Below, piece after piece: positions 53,423-62,563 of a DNA stretch of 64,000 nucleotides. How positions within the stretch are numbered: position 1 is the first letter of the stretch; the number at the start of each line of letters is the position of its first letter. Made by a program: the position numbers and the translations under genes. A model generated the notes under the pieces. The model searched no databases, was not told the DNA's origin, and worked only from the letters and a program-made list of their open reading frames with translations. The DNA comes from Streptomyces ortus. Lineage in GTDB: Bacteria > Actinomycetota > Actinomycetes > Streptomycetales > Streptomycetaceae. The stretch is taken from assembly GCF_026341275.1 (NCBI RefSeq), contig NZ_JAIFZO010000002.1, forward strand, positions 2,705,264 to 2,769,263. Direction: 5' to 3'.

Positions 53423-55842
53423 TGTTCGGACGACCCGTACGGCACAGACGCCGTACCACCACCCTGCTCGCCGTCGGAGCCCTCACCTCGGGGCTGCTCC
53501 TCTCCGTCCCCCAGCCCGCCTCCGCCGCCAACCTCGTGAAGAACCCCGGCTTCGAGACCGCGGGCACGGGCGGCGACGGCATGCCGTACTGCTGGGAGAG
53601 GTCCGGCTGGGGCGACAACGACTTCACCTTCTCCACCGTGGGCGGTGCCCACACCGGTTCCAAGGCCATGAAGGTCGAGCTGACCCGCCGTACCGAGGGC
53701 GACCGCAAGGCGCTGATCACCGAGTCCGCCGAGTGCGCGCCCGTGGTGAGCGTCGGCAGGCAGTACGACCTCGGGCTCTGGTACAAGTCGACGACCCCGG
53801 ACACCTCCCTCACGCTCTTCCGGCACGACACCACCGCCGGCTGGCAGTACTGGACCGACCTCAAGACGCTCCCGATCAGCGCGAACTGGTCCGAGGCGAC
53901 GGTCCGTACCCCCGAGGTCCCCGCGGGCACCGACCGGATCAGCTGGGGTGTCTCCGTCTACGGCACCGGCTCCGCGACCACCGACGACTACACGATGGAC
54001 CAGGTCGCCGACCCGGTACCCGACCCGGTGTGCACGGGCACGGCCGAGCAGTGCGCCAACGGCCGCTGGGACGTGCTGCCCACGCAGAACCCGGTCCGCT
54101 CCATGCACTCGGTCGTCCTCAACAACGGCAAGGTGCTGCTGATCGCCGGCTCGGGCAACAGCGAGGAGATGTTCGAGGCGGGCACGTTCACCAGCGCGGT
54201 CTACAACCCGCAGACCGGCACCTACAAGCAGATCCCCACGCCCAAGGACATGTTCTGCGCGGGCCATGTGCAGCTCGACGACGGCCGGGTCCTCGTCATG
54301 AGCGGCAACAACGGCTATCCGTCCGCCGACGGCACGATCGGCTACCAGGGCTACAAGGACTCGTACCTCTTCGACCCGGTCACCGAGACGTACAGCAGGA
54401 CCAACGACATGAACGACGGGCACTGGTATCCGTCGGCGACGATCCTCGGCAACGGTGACGTGCTCTCCTTCGGCGGGCTGAAGGAGGACTCCACCGGCTC
54501 CGTGACGGCCGAGCGCTGGTCGGACGCCGAGAACAAGTGGCTGCCGCTGTGGCAGGTCAACCAGACCTGGTCGTACTGGGGGCTGTACCCGACGATGGTC
54601 CTGATGCAGGACGGCCGCCTCTTCTACACGGGCAGCCACACCTTCGGCAACAACATCCCCGGCACGGGCTCGGCGATCTACGACTACGACGCCAACACCA
54701 CCACGCAGGTGCCCGGCCTGCAGCGCAAGGACGAACGCGACCAGTCGGCCAGCGTGCTGCTGCCCCCGGCCCAGGACCAGAAGGTCCTCACCATCGGCGG
54801 CGGCAACATCGACTCCAACCCCGACGCGAACCGGCTGACCGACCTCATCGACCTCAAGTCCGCGAACCCCGTGTACGCCGCCGGGCCGCCGCTCCCGCAG
54901 GGCACCGTCGACCTCGGCAACGGCAAGGTCGCGCAGACCGGCGCCCAGGGCAAGATGTACGTCTCCGCCGTGCTGCTGCCCGACGGGAAGGTCCTGGAGA
55001 CCGGCGGCGCCCTGCACAACCGCGCCAACCCGGTGTACGAGTCGTCGCTCTACGACCCGGCGACGAACACCTTCGACCCGGTGGCCGCCGACCCCGAGGC
55101 CCGCGGCTACCACTCGTCGGCGTTCCTGCTCCCGGACGGCCGGGTGATGGCGACCGGCGACAACCCGGGCAACGGCAGCTGGAACCACAACGTGTCCGTC
55201 TACACCCCGCCGTACCTGCTCAAGGGCCCGCGCCCGGCGATCACTTCACTGATCGACACCGAGTGGACGTACGGCGACACGCAGCGCATCACGGTCGACC
55301 GGTCCATCGCCAGGGCCGAACTGATCCGCCCGGCCGCGGTGACGCACTCCTCCGACCCGAACCAGCGCTTCGTGGACCTGCCGCTCTCCGTCGACGGGAA
55401 CAACGTCGACCTGAACGTGACGAGCAACCCGAACCTCGCCCCGCCCGGCTGGTACATGCTCTTCGCGGTCGACGCGAACGGGGTGCCGTCGGTGGCGAAG
55501 TGGGTCCACCTCCAGGGCCCGTCCGCGGCGGCGGCCCCCTCGGGCCACGTCCACTCCTTCGCGGACTCCCTCGAAGGGAAGGTCGTCGCGCCCGGCAAGA
55601 AGCGCGCGTCGGCGAAGGTGAGCCCGACCGTCGCGGGCTGCGACCGCCACTACGGCTCCGCGAACGTCTGCGTCCCGACGGTCTTCCCGAAGACGGTCAA
55701 GGGGACGACAGCGTCCCGCTGCACCTGGCTGAAGTCCAACGACTACGGCCCCCTGAAGATCAACGGCAACGACGACCCTCTACGCCTGGACCGCAACGGG
55801 GACGGCACGGCGTGCGGAAAGGGAGACGCCAGGCAGCCCTGA
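53422..55842 (+). CDS. Secreted galactose-oxidase-like copper radical oxidase with Excalibur-type tail
   Basis: 806 residues from ATG 53422 (AAGGAG upstream), overlapping the previous stop. A signal peptide ends near ASA (~33). A carbohydrate-binding-like beta-sandwich (~35-195, NLVKNPGFE) precedes a Kelch-type propeller (~225-600) and the DUF1929/E-set domain (~610-715). Copper-radical residues are readable: Cys279 (FCAGH) with Tyr336 (HWYPSA) as a possible thioether pair, Tyr563-His564 (GYHSSAF) and His642 (VTHSSDP). Residues ~740-806 look like an Excalibur calcium-binding domain (LDRNGDGTACG). It resembles GlxA, which oxidises a surface glycan made by CslA. The downstream stop is followed by tandem repeats. 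Confidence 0.9.
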   Translation: MFGRPVRHRRRTTTLLAVGALTSGLLLSVPQPASAANLVKNPGFETAGTGGDGMPYCWERSGWGDNDFTFSTVGGAHTGSKAMKVELTRRTEGDRKALITESAECAPVVSVGRQYDLGLWYKSTTPDTSLTLFRHDTTAGWQYWTDLKTLPISANWSEATVRTPEVPAGTDRISWGVSVYGTGSATTDDYTMDQVADPVPDPVCTGTAEQCANGRWDVLPTQNPVRSMHSVVLNNGKVLLIAGSGNSEEMFEAGTFTSAVYNPQTGTYKQIPTPKDMFCAGHVQLDDGRVLVMSGNNGYPSADGTIGYQGYKDSYLFDPVTETYSRTNDMNDGHWYPSATILGNGDVLSFGGLKEDSTGSVTAERWSDAENKWLPLWQVNQTWSYWGLYPTMVLMQDGRLFYTGSHTFGNNIPGTGSAIYDYDANTTTQVPGLQRKDERDQSASVLLPPAQDQKVLTIGGGNIDSNPDANRLTDLIDLKSANPVYAAGPPLPQGTVDLGNGKVAQTGAQGKMYVSAVLLPDGKVLETGGALHNRANPVYESSLYDPATNTFDPVAADPEARGYHSSAFLLPDGRVMATGDNPGNGSWNHNVSVYTPPYLLKGPRPAITSLIDTEWTYGDTQRITVDRSIARAELIRPAAVTHSSDPNQRFVDLPLSVDGNNVDLNVTSNPNLAPPGWYMLFAVDANGVPSVAKWVHLQGPSAAAAPSGHVHSFADSLEGKVVAPGKKRASAKVSPTVAGCDRHYGSANVCVPTVFPKTVKGTTASRCTWLKSNDYGPLKINGNDDPLRLDRNGDGTACGKGDARQP

Positions 55843-55848
55843 TCTTCC

Positions 55849-55936
55849 AGGGGCGCGGGGAACGGCGCAACCTTTTGCCTTTAGGGGCGCGGGCAACGGC
55901 GCAACCTTTTGCCTTTAGGGGCGCGGGGAACTGCGC
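55849..55936. repeat. 34-bp tandem repeat (2.5 copies) of the dispersed intergenic element
   Basis: Units 55849-55882 and 55883-55916 differ by one base. A partial third (from 55917) ends as GGGGCGCGGGGAACTGCGC, the core seen at 1723 and elsewhere. AACCTTTTGCCTTT forms the unusual A/T-rich half of each unit. Confidence 0.8.
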
Positions 55937-55972
55937 ACCCCAGCCACGACGCGCCCGCACCCGGCCACATAC

Positions 55973-56017
55973 CTCAAGCGCCGGACGGCTGATCACTCAG
56001 CCCGTCCGGCGCTTGAG
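55973..56017. terminator. 16-bp perfect-stem bidirectional terminator
   Basis: CTCAAGCGCCGGACGG (55973-55988) pairs with 56002-56017, with a 13-nt loop. It lies between the convergent copper-oxidase and PEP carboxykinase genes. Confidence 0.85.
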
Positions 56018-56031
56018 AACAACGGTGGGCG

Positions 56032-57870
56032 TCAGCCCAGACGCTTGACCAAGGCCCGGTACTCGTCCCACAGCTCCACCGGCGTGTGCTCACCGAACGT
56101 GTTCAGGTGCTCCGGCACCAGCGCGGCCTCCTCGCGCCAGACCTCCTTGTCGACCGTGAGCAGGAAGTCGAGGTCGGACTCGGAGAGTTCGAGACCCTCC
56201 GTGTCGAGCGCGCCCTTCGCGGGCAGCACCCCGATCGGCGTCTCGACGCCCTCGGCCCGCCCGTCGAGGCGGTCCACGATCCACTTCAGGACCCGGCTGT
56301 TCTCGCCGAAGCCGGGCCAGACGAACTTGCCCTCGTCGTTCTTGCGGAACCAGTTGACGTAGTAGATCTTCGGCAGCTTCGCCTGGTCCTTGCCCTTGGC
56401 GACATCGACCCAGTGGCCCATGTAGTCGCCCATGTTGTAACCGCAGAACGGCAGCATCGCGAACGGGTCGCGGCGCAGCTCACCGACCTTGCCCTCGGCG
56501 GCGGCGGTCTTCTCGGAGGCGACGTTCGCCCCGAGGAAGACACCGTGGTTCCAGTCGAAGGACTCCGTCACCAGCGGCACGGCCGTGGCCCGGCGGCCAC
56601 CGAAGAGGATCGCCGAGATCGGCACGCCCCGCGGGTCCTCCCACTCGGGCGCGATGATCGGGCACTGCGCGGCGGGCGTGGTGAACCGGGCGTTCGGGTG
56701 CGCCGCCGGGACGCCTGACTCGGGCGTCCAGTCGTTGCCCTTCCAGTCCGTCAGATGGGCGGGCGTCTCCTCGGTCATACCCTCCCACCACACGTCGTTG
56801 TCGTCGGTGAGGGCGACGTTGGTGAAGACGGAGTTGCCCCACAGCGTCTTCATCGCGTTGGCGTTGGTGTGCTCACCGGTGCCGGGCGCGACGCCGAAGA
56901 AACCGGCCTCGGGGTTGATGGCGTACAGCCGCCCGTCCTCGCCGAAGCGCATCCACGCGATGTCGTCGCCGATGGTCTCGACGGTCCAGCCGCGCACCGT
57001 CGGCTCCAGCATCGCGAGGTTCGTCTTGCCGCAGGCACTGGGGAACGCGGCGGCGACGTACTTCGACTCTCCCTGCGGAGGCGTGAGCTTCAGGATGAGC
57101 ATGTGCTCGGCGAGCCAGCCCTCGTCACGGGCCATGACGGAGGCGATGCGCAGTGCGTAGCACTTCTTGCCGAGCAGCGCGTTGCCGCCGTACCCGGAGC
57201 CGTACGACCAGATCTCGCGGGTCTCCGGGAAGTGCGAGATGTACTTCGTGGAGTTGCACGGCCACGGGACGTCCGCCTCGCCCTCCTCCAGCGGCGCCCC
57301 GAGCGTGTGCACAGCACGCACGAAGAAACCGTCGGAGCCGAGTTCGTCGAGGACCGGGCGGCCCATCCGGGTCATGGTGCGCATGGACACGGCGACGTAC
57401 GCGGAGTCGGTGATCTCGACCCCGATGGCGGAGAGGTCGGAGCCGAGGGGGCCCATGCAGAACGGGACGACGTACATCGTCCGGCCGCGCATCGAGCCGC
57501 GGAAGATCCCTCCGTTGCCCTCCTTGCCCTGGAAGACCTCCCGCATCTCGGCGGGGTCCTTCCAGTGGTTGGTCGGGCCCGCGTCCGCCTCGTCCTCGGA
57601 GCAGATGAACGTCCGGTCCTCGACCCGGGCGACATCGGTCGGGTCGGAGGCGGCGTAGTAGGAGTTCGGGCGCTTGATCGGGTCGAGCTTCTTGAAGGTG
57701 CCCTTGCGGACGAGCTCCTCGCTCAGTCGCTCGTATTCGGCCTCTGAGCCGTCACACCAGACCACACTGTCCGGCTGCGTCAGTTCGGCGATCTCGTTGA
57801 CCCACGAGATCAGTTCCTGATGGTTGGTGGGGACGGTGTCGGACGAGGGAGCCGCGATGTCGCGCGCCAC
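56032..57870 (-). CDS. pckG: Phosphoenolpyruvate carboxykinase (GTP)
   Basis: 612 residues from GTG 57870, with TAGGAGC 6 nt upstream. The longer in-frame ATG at 57951 has no site. It converts oxaloacetate and GTP to PEP, CO2 and GDP (gluconeogenesis). It is the GTP class, shown by the kinase-1a loop [14 protein letters not shown] with the mobile-loop Cys, the metal/oxaloacetate site [13 protein letters not shown], the NANAMKT region and [12 protein letters not shown]. It is transcribed toward the copper-oxidase operon from an A/T-richer promoter region. Confidence 0.96.
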   Translation of the reverse strand: MARDIAAPSSDTVPTNHQELISWVNEIAELTQPDSVVWCDGSEAEYERLSEELVRKGTFKKLDPIKRPNSYYAASDPTDVARVEDRTFICSEDEADAGPTNHWKDPAEMREVFQGKEGNGGIFRGSMRGRTMYVVPFCMGPLGSDLSAIGVEITDSAYVAVSMRTMTRMGRPVLDELGSDGFFVRAVHTLGAPLEEGEADVPWPCNSTKYISHFPETREIWSYGSGYGGNALLGKKCYALRIASVMARDEGWLAEHMLILKLTPPQGESKYVAAAFPSACGKTNLAMLEPTVRGWTVETIGDDIAWMRFGEDGRLYAINPEAGFFGVAPGTGEHTNANAMKTLWGNSVFTNVALTDDNDVWWEGMTEETPAHLTDWKGNDWTPESGVPAAHPNARFTTPAAQCPIIAPEWEDPRGVPISAILFGGRRATAVPLVTESFDWNHGVFLGANVASEKTAAAEGKVGELRRDPFAMLPFCGYNMGDYMGHWVDVAKGKDQAKLPKIYYVNWFRKNDEGKFVWPGFGENSRVLKWIVDRLDGRAEGVETPIGVLPAKGALDTEGLELSESDLDFLLTVDKEVWREEAALVPEHLNTFGEHTPVELWDEYRALVKRLG

Positions 57871-58139
57871 GATCGCTCCTAGATGAGGGGTTTTTGTTTT
57901 TTGTGCCCCGTGGGGGCTGCGACCCGGATGCTTCACGTGATCGATACTCACCGATCGTCACCGATTCTCACTGCCCTCAATCGATCTTTTCGGTGGATAT
58001 CGATCTTCCTGGCGCTCATCCGGTGCCGACCGCACTCATTTGATCATCCGACGCGTGCGCGCATATGTCCAGAGGGCCTCACACCTGAGCGGAGTGAGCA
58101 TCGCCACTTGTCGTGCTTCCGGCGGCCGACTGATACGTA
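57871..58139. other. A/T-richer divergent promoter region of pckG and haemolysin III genes
   Basis: About 270 bp without a gene. TCACCGAT is directly repeated (57948 and 57958 area). Several ATCGAT/GATCG boxes occur between 57935 and 58010. A short T-rich run (GTTTTTTG) lies near 57890. This is where regulators of gluconeogenesis would bind, but none can be named from sequence. Confidence 0.4.
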
Positions 58140-58162
58140 ACTTACGGTTCCGTAGGTACGAT
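58140..58162 (+). promoter_or_regulatory. TetR-like operator and -10 immediately before the haemolysin III gene
   Basis: ACTTACGG-TT-CCGTAGGT (58140-58157) is a dyad with one mismatch. TACGAT (58157-58162) is a plausible -10, placing the transcript start at about ATG 58170 (leaderless). The TetR gene two positions downstream is the natural candidate repressor. Confidence 0.5.
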
Positions 58163-58169
58163 GTATGGC

Positions 58170-58883
58170 ATGACTGCGCCCAGCCCTGACGCCTCTGCGG
58201 AATCGCCGGTCGTCGACCGTGTCGCCGAAGCGCTCTCCCTGCCGCACCCCGTCAAACCAAGACTTCGCGGCTGGCTGCACGCCGGAATGTTCCCGGCGGT
58301 CCTCGTCTCCGGCCTGGTCCTGACGGCCCTCGCCGGCTCGACCCGCGCCCGCGCGGCCTGCGCGGTCTTCGTCCTGACGGCCTGCCTGCTGTTCGGGGTC
58401 AGCGCCATCTACCACCGCGGCACGTGGAGCCCGCGCATGGACGGCGTGCTGCGCAGACTCGACCACGCGAACATCTTCCTGATCATCGCGGGCTCCTACA
58501 CCCCGCTGACGATGCTGCTGCTTCCGGAGAGCAAGGGGAAGTGGCTGCTGTGGGGCATCTGGGGCGCGGCGCTCGCGGGCATCGCCTTCCGGGTCTTCTG
58601 GATCGGCGCGCCGCGCTGGCTCTACACGCCCTGCTACATCGCGATGGGCTGGGCCGCCGTCTTCTTCCTCCCCGACTTCATGCGGGCCGGCGGCGTCGCC
58701 GTCCTGGTCCTGGTAATCGTGGGCGGCCTCCTCTACAGCGCCGGCGGAGTGATCTACGCGCTCAAGCGCCCCAACCCCTCACCGCGCTGGTTCGGCTTCC
58801 ACGAGGTCTTCCACTCACTCACGCTCGCGGCGTTCATCGCGCACTACATCGGCATCTCGATGGTGGCCTACCGGTACGGATAG
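58170..58883 (+). CDS. Haemolysin III / PAQR-family membrane protein
   Basis: 237 residues from ATG 58170. ATG 58161 is in frame but overlaps the likely -10. Seven membrane helices are predicted. Family landmarks are GVSAIYHRGTW in helix 2, DHANIFLIIAGSYTPLTMLLL, and HEVFHSLTLAAFIAHYIGISM, whose His, Ser and Asp residues form the putative zinc hydrolase site of PAQR proteins. Physiological role in Streptomyces is not established; related proteins affect membrane lipid homeostasis. It is followed by a TetR gene 62 bp downstream. Confidence 0.92.
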   Translation: MTAPSPDASAESPVVDRVAEALSLPHPVKPRLRGWLHAGMFPAVLVSGLVLTALAGSTRARAACAVFVLTACLLFGVSAIYHRGTWSPRMDGVLRRLDHANIFLIIAGSYTPLTMLLLPESKGKWLLWGIWGAALAGIAFRVFWIGAPRWLYTPCYIAMGWAAVFFLPDFMRAGGVAVLVLVIVGGLLYSAGGVIYALKRPNPSPRWFGFHEVFHSLTLAAFIAHYIGISMVAYRYG

Positions 58884-58945
58884 CCGGGCCGGCGCTCCGC
58901 GGCGGCCGTCCCGGACATGGCCCCGCCACCGGCGGATGCCCGACA

Positions 58946-59593
58946 ATGACCGCCATGACGGCCGCACGTACACCGCCTCCCGACGCCCCAGCGGCCCGCC
59001 CCGGGCCGGGACTGCGGGAGCGCAAGAAAATCAGGACACGCACGGCCATCCGTGAGGCGACGTACCGGCTGATCCGCGAGCAGGGGTACGACGCGACGAC
59101 GATCGAGCGGATCGCCGAGCGGGCCGAGGTGTCGCCTTCCACGGTCCTGCGCTACTTCCCGGCCAAGGAGGACATCCTCCTCCCGGACGACTACGCGCCG
59201 CTCCTGGTGGCGGAGCTGCGCGCCCGCCCGGCCGGCGAACCCTGGCGCGACTCCCTCCGGCACGTGCTCAGGGCGGGCATCGCCCTCGGCGCCCCGGAGG
59301 ACCCCGAGGCGGCCCGGCTGCGGACCAGGCTGATGGTCGAAGTGCCCGCCGTGCGCACCCGGATGACGGAGAGCATGGCCGACACCGGCCGACTGCTCTG
59401 CCGGACCATCGGCGAGCGCACCGGCCGGACACCGGACGGCTTCGAGGTGCGCGTCCTCGCGATGTCTCTGATGAGCGGTCTGACGGAGGTGTCCCTGTAC
59501 TGGGCCGAGCACGGACACGAGGACGACCTCGGCGTCCTGGTCGACCGGGCCCTGGACATCCTGGAACGAGGGCTCGCTCCGGGAAAACCCTGA
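58946..59593 (+). CDS. TetR/AcrR-family transcriptional regulator
   Basis: 215 residues from ATG 58946 (ATG 58955 possible). A Pro/Ala-rich start is followed by LRERKKIRTRTAIREATYRLIREQGYDATTIERIAERAEVSPSTVLRYF, a standard TetR helix-turn-helix. The C-terminal domain matches MftR/ActR-like C-terminal helices (VRTRMTESMADTGRLLCRTI). It probably represses itself or the preceding haemolysin III gene through the dyad at 58140. Confidence 0.92.
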   Translation: MTAMTAARTPPPDAPAARPGPGLRERKKIRTRTAIREATYRLIREQGYDATTIERIAERAEVSPSTVLRYFPAKEDILLPDDYAPLLVAELRARPAGEPWRDSLRHVLRAGIALGAPEDPEAARLRTRLMVEVPAVRTRMTESMADTGRLLCRTIGERTGRTPDGFEVRVLAMSLMSGLTEVSLYWAEHGHEDDLGVLVDRALDILERGLAPGKP

Positions 59594-59628
59594 GGCCACG
59601 GGCCCGCCCCGCATGTCATCCTGACCCG

Positions 59629-60357
59629 GTGAACGGACCGGAGATCCAGCTCGAATTCGCCCCCGGACTGCGGGTGTTCGTCCCGCACGGACGCCGGTCG
59701 GGGGCCACGCCGGTCGCCACCGACGGCTCCTCCACGCTGGGCCACGTCGTCGAGTCGCTGGGCGTCCCGCTGACCGAGGTCGGGGAACTCGTGGTGAACG
59801 GCCACCCGGTGACCGTCTCGCATCTTCCCGCGGCGGCCGACTCCGTCGAGGTACGCGCGGTCGAGCGCCCTCAGCCGGTGCCGGGCGCTCCGCTGCGGTT
59901 CCTGCTCGACGTCCACCTGGGCACGCTGGCGCGCAGGCTGCGGCTGCTCGGTGTCGACGCCGCGTACGAGTCGCCGGACATCGGCGATCCCGCGCTCGCG
60001 GCCCGCTCCGCGGCCGAACGCCGGGTGCTGCTCAGCCGGGACCGCGGCCTGCTGAGACGCCGGGAACTGTGGTCCGGAGCGTTCGTCCACAGCACGCGAC
60101 CGGATGAACAACTACGGGACGTACTGAGCCGTTTCGCCCCCGCCCTGCACCCCTGGACCCGCTGCACCGCATGCAACGGACTGCTGGCAGAGGCCTCGAA
60201 GGACGAGGTCGCCGAGCAGCTCCAAGGGGGTACGCGACGGTCGTACGACGTGTTCGCGAAGTGCGCGGAGTGCGGGCGGGCGTACTGGCGGGGCGCACAC
60301 CATGAGCAACTGGAGACGATCGTGGCCCGGGCACTCACCGAGTTCGGCGCGCGCTGA
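59629..60357 (+). CDS. Mut7-C RNase-domain protein with ubiquitin-like N-terminus
   Basis: 242 residues from GTG 59629. Residues ~1-85 form a ubiquitin/ThiS-like beta-grasp domain (LGHVVESLGVPLTEVGELVVNG). Residues ~88-165 form a PIN-like Mut7-C nuclease core with RFLLDVHLGTLARRLRLLGVDA, VLLSRDRGLLRR acidic residues. Residues ~170-215 form a zinc ribbon CTACNGLL ... CAECGRAYW. Predicted RNase activity comes from family comparison; substrate unknown. It converges with the TelA-linked operon. Confidence 0.92.
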   Translation: MNGPEIQLEFAPGLRVFVPHGRRSGATPVATDGSSTLGHVVESLGVPLTEVGELVVNGHPVTVSHLPAAADSVEVRAVERPQPVPGAPLRFLLDVHLGTLARRLRLLGVDAAYESPDIGDPALAARSAAERRVLLSRDRGLLRRRELWSGAFVHSTRPDEQLRDVLSRFAPALHPWTRCTACNGLLAEASKDEVAEQLQGGTRRSYDVFAKCAECGRAYWRGAHHEQLETIVARALTEFGAR

Positions 60358-60381
60358 GTCCACTCTCCGCAGGGCCCCGGC

Positions 60382-60999
60382 CTACGCCCGGTCCTCCAGA
60401 TAGCGGGTGTGGGACTCCTGACGCCGGGCCTCCGTCTCGCGCAGCCCGGCGGCCAGGGCTTCCGCCTCCTCGTGCAGCAGCGCGAGCTGCCGCTCAAGAT
60501 GCCGCTCGGGCGCCTCCGTACCGGGCGCCAACCGCGTCCACCACCGCGTCCGTACGAACGTGTCGACGGCCTCCGGCACATCCGTCCGCACGGCCCGGGA
60601 CAGCGCGTGCACCCCCTCCGGGTCCCGCGCGAGGACCTCGGCGACCCACCCGGGATCGAGCAGCGCGGCCAACAGCTCGGTCAGCTCGGTCAGCCGCCCG
60701 GCGGCGGCGGGCGGCAGCTCGACACCGGCGAGGTAGGCCCGCAACGCCCCGAAGTCGGCACGTATACCGTCCAACTGCGCGGACGGATCCGGGAAGTCCG
60801 GCAGCGGCGGCCGTTCCGGCGGGGCGATCAGCGCGCCCGCGCCGTACAACCCCACGACGACGACGGGCCAGTACACCCCCGCGACTCCCGCGAAGGTCAG
60901 CCCGAGCCCGACGATCCCGCAGGCGCTCCCCGCGAGATTCTTACGGGACTCCAGAAACCCGAGAAGCCCGCCGGCCCTGCCACGCTCACTGGTATCCAC
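60382..60999 (-). CDS. Membrane protein of the TelA-linked operon
   Basis: 205 residues from GTG 60999 with AAGGAGATCC upstream inside the preceding gene, which it overlaps by 14 bp. There are two membrane helices (SACGIVGLGLTFAGVAGVY and VVVVGLYGAGALIA), then a long cytoplasmic helical region rich in Leu/Glu/Ala with coiled-coil tendency (HLERQLALLHEEAEALAAGLRETEARRQ). No named domain is recognised. The operon places it with a VWA lipoprotein and TelA, so a role in a membrane-stress complex is plausible. Confidence 0.82.
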   Translation of the reverse strand: MDTSERGRAGGLLGFLESRKNLAGSACGIVGLGLTFAGVAGVYWPVVVVGLYGAGALIAPPERPPLPDFPDPSAQLDGIRADFGALRAYLAGVELPPAAAGRLTELTELLAALLDPGWVAEVLARDPEGVHALSRAVRTDVPEAVDTFVRTRWWTRLAPGTEAPERHLERQLALLHEEAEALAAGLRETEARRQESHTRYLEDRA

Positions 61000-62563
61000 G
61001 GATCTCCTTGAAGGCGCCGTCCAGCGAGCCCCGCCGCGCGTCGAAGAGACGGCCGCCGGTCAGCTCGGCGATGTGTTCCAGCTCGCCGCGGTCGGAGTCG
61101 CCGAACAGGATCGGGAAGACGGGAATCCGCCGCTCGTCCGCGGACAGCCGCCCGTAGAACCGGTCGAACTCCGCAGGCCCGGCGCCCGTCGTGTTCTCCC
61201 CGTCCGTCATCAGCACGACCGACGTGAACGTGTCGGTGTCGGCCTCCAACTGCTCGTAGGCCTTCCGCAACGACGTGTAGATCGCGGTGTCACCCGCCGC
61301 GCTGAGCGCCCGTGTGTCACGGCGGATCGCGTCGAGCCCCGAGCGCGGATCCTCGGGCCGCACCACATGCGTGCGTACGCTCTTGACGGCCGAGCCGAAC
61401 GGCATCAGCGTCACCTCCTCGCGCTCGCGGAAGTCGCCGGTGAGATCGGTGAGCGCCTTCTTCAGCCGCCCGAGCCGCCCGTCCTCACCCATCGAGCCCG
61501 AGGTGTCGAGCACGTACACGGTCCGCGAGGGCCGTCGCAGCTTGTTCTCGTACGAGTCGAGGAGCCCGTCGGCGACGGAACGGCTGCCCGGGAACGGCAG
61601 TTCGCGCCGCCGGGTGGTGTCGAGCCCCGCCGCGGGCGGCACGGAGGGCACGACGGGCCGGCGCAGCGTCCGCTCGGTGATCAGCCGCTGGGCCGCCGGG
61701 GTACGCAAGGCCTCGGTGAGCCGTCCGACGTCCTCACGGACCTCCCGGCTCGTGGACGCCAGGGAGGAGAGCGGATAGTCGGCGGTGACGACGCCGTCCC
61801 GCGGCCGGATCACCGTCAGATCCCTCCGCGACTCCAGCACCGACTCGTAGTTGAGCAGCGCGTCGACGTCACCGCGCCGGTCGTACGCCTCGGCCAGCCA
61901 GCCCGACGACCCCGACGTCAGCCTCTGCCCCTTGAAGAACTCCGTCAGCCGGGGTGTCGCCTCCCTCACGTCGTCATCCGTCAGCGCGGACTGGGCGTGC
62001 GAGAGACCCGAGGCCACGGATACGAGGGTGGAGAACCCCGAGTGGGAACGGGAGGGGTCGGTCATGCCGTAGGTCAGCCCGTCGTCGCGCACGGCCTTCT
62101 CGATATCGGCCCAGGTGACGTCCTCGGGCTCCCACCCCAGCCTCCGTACGGTGGCGTCCTTCACCCCGACGGCCAGCGGGCTGGACATCACCGGGGTCTG
62201 GGACACGACCTGCCGCGCGGCGGCGGGGTCGAGGCGGAGGTAGTCGTTGCTGGACAGCCAGACGGCGTCGTAGGCGCCCGCCGCCTTCCCCTTCGCCAGC
62301 AATTCGACGGCGTCGAGGGTGCCGATGTAGGTGGGGCGGACCTTGATGCCGGTGTCCTTGTGGACCTGGTCGAGAACGGGGCGCATGTCGGACAGCTCGC
62401 TGGAGGCGAGGATGCGGAGGATGCCGGGCGCGGGCTTGTTCTCCGGAGCACCCGTCCCCTCCACGGCAGACGTACATCCGGCGGTCGCCAGTACCAGCGC
62501 GACGGTTACTGCGGCCCGGCGGGTGGGCACGGACCGGGGCGGACGGTTTGCAGGACGGTTCAC
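60986..62563 (-). CDS. Solute-binding-like / VWA domain lipoprotein
   Basis: 525 residues from ATG 62563, overlapping TelA's stop by 4 bp. A lipoprotein signal ends LATAGC (Cys30). Residues ~45-305 form a periplasmic-binding-protein type II fold (GILRILASSELSDMRPVLDQVHKDTGIKV, YDAVWLSSNDYLRL). Residues ~335-520 form a von Willebrand factor A domain with an intact MIDAS (YVLDTSGSMG, plus MTDGENTTG). It is exported and membrane-anchored, so the VWA domain would meet ligand outside the cell. It is cotranscribed with TelA. Function unknown; Ter-type systems often contain VWA proteins. Confidence 0.92.
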   Translation of the reverse strand: MNRPANRPPRSVPTRRAAVTVALVLATAGCTSAVEGTGAPENKPAPGILRILASSELSDMRPVLDQVHKDTGIKVRPTYIGTLDAVELLAKGKAAGAYDAVWLSSNDYLRLDPAAARQVVSQTPVMSSPLAVGVKDATVRRLGWEPEDVTWADIEKAVRDDGLTYGMTDPSRSHSGFSTLVSVASGLSHAQSALTDDDVREATPRLTEFFKGQRLTSGSSGWLAEAYDRRGDVDALLNYESVLESRRDLTVIRPRDGVVTADYPLSSLASTSREVREDVGRLTEALRTPAAQRLITERTLRRPVVPSVPPAAGLDTTRRRELPFPGSRSVADGLLDSYENKLRRPSRTVYVLDTSGSMGEDGRLGRLKKALTDLTGDFREREEVTLMPFGSAVKSVRTHVVRPEDPRSGLDAIRRDTRALSAAGDTAIYTSLRKAYEQLEADTDTFTSVVLMTDGENTTGAGPAEFDRFYGRLSADERRIPVFPILFGDSDRGELEHIAELTGGRLFDARRGSLDGAFKEIRGYQ

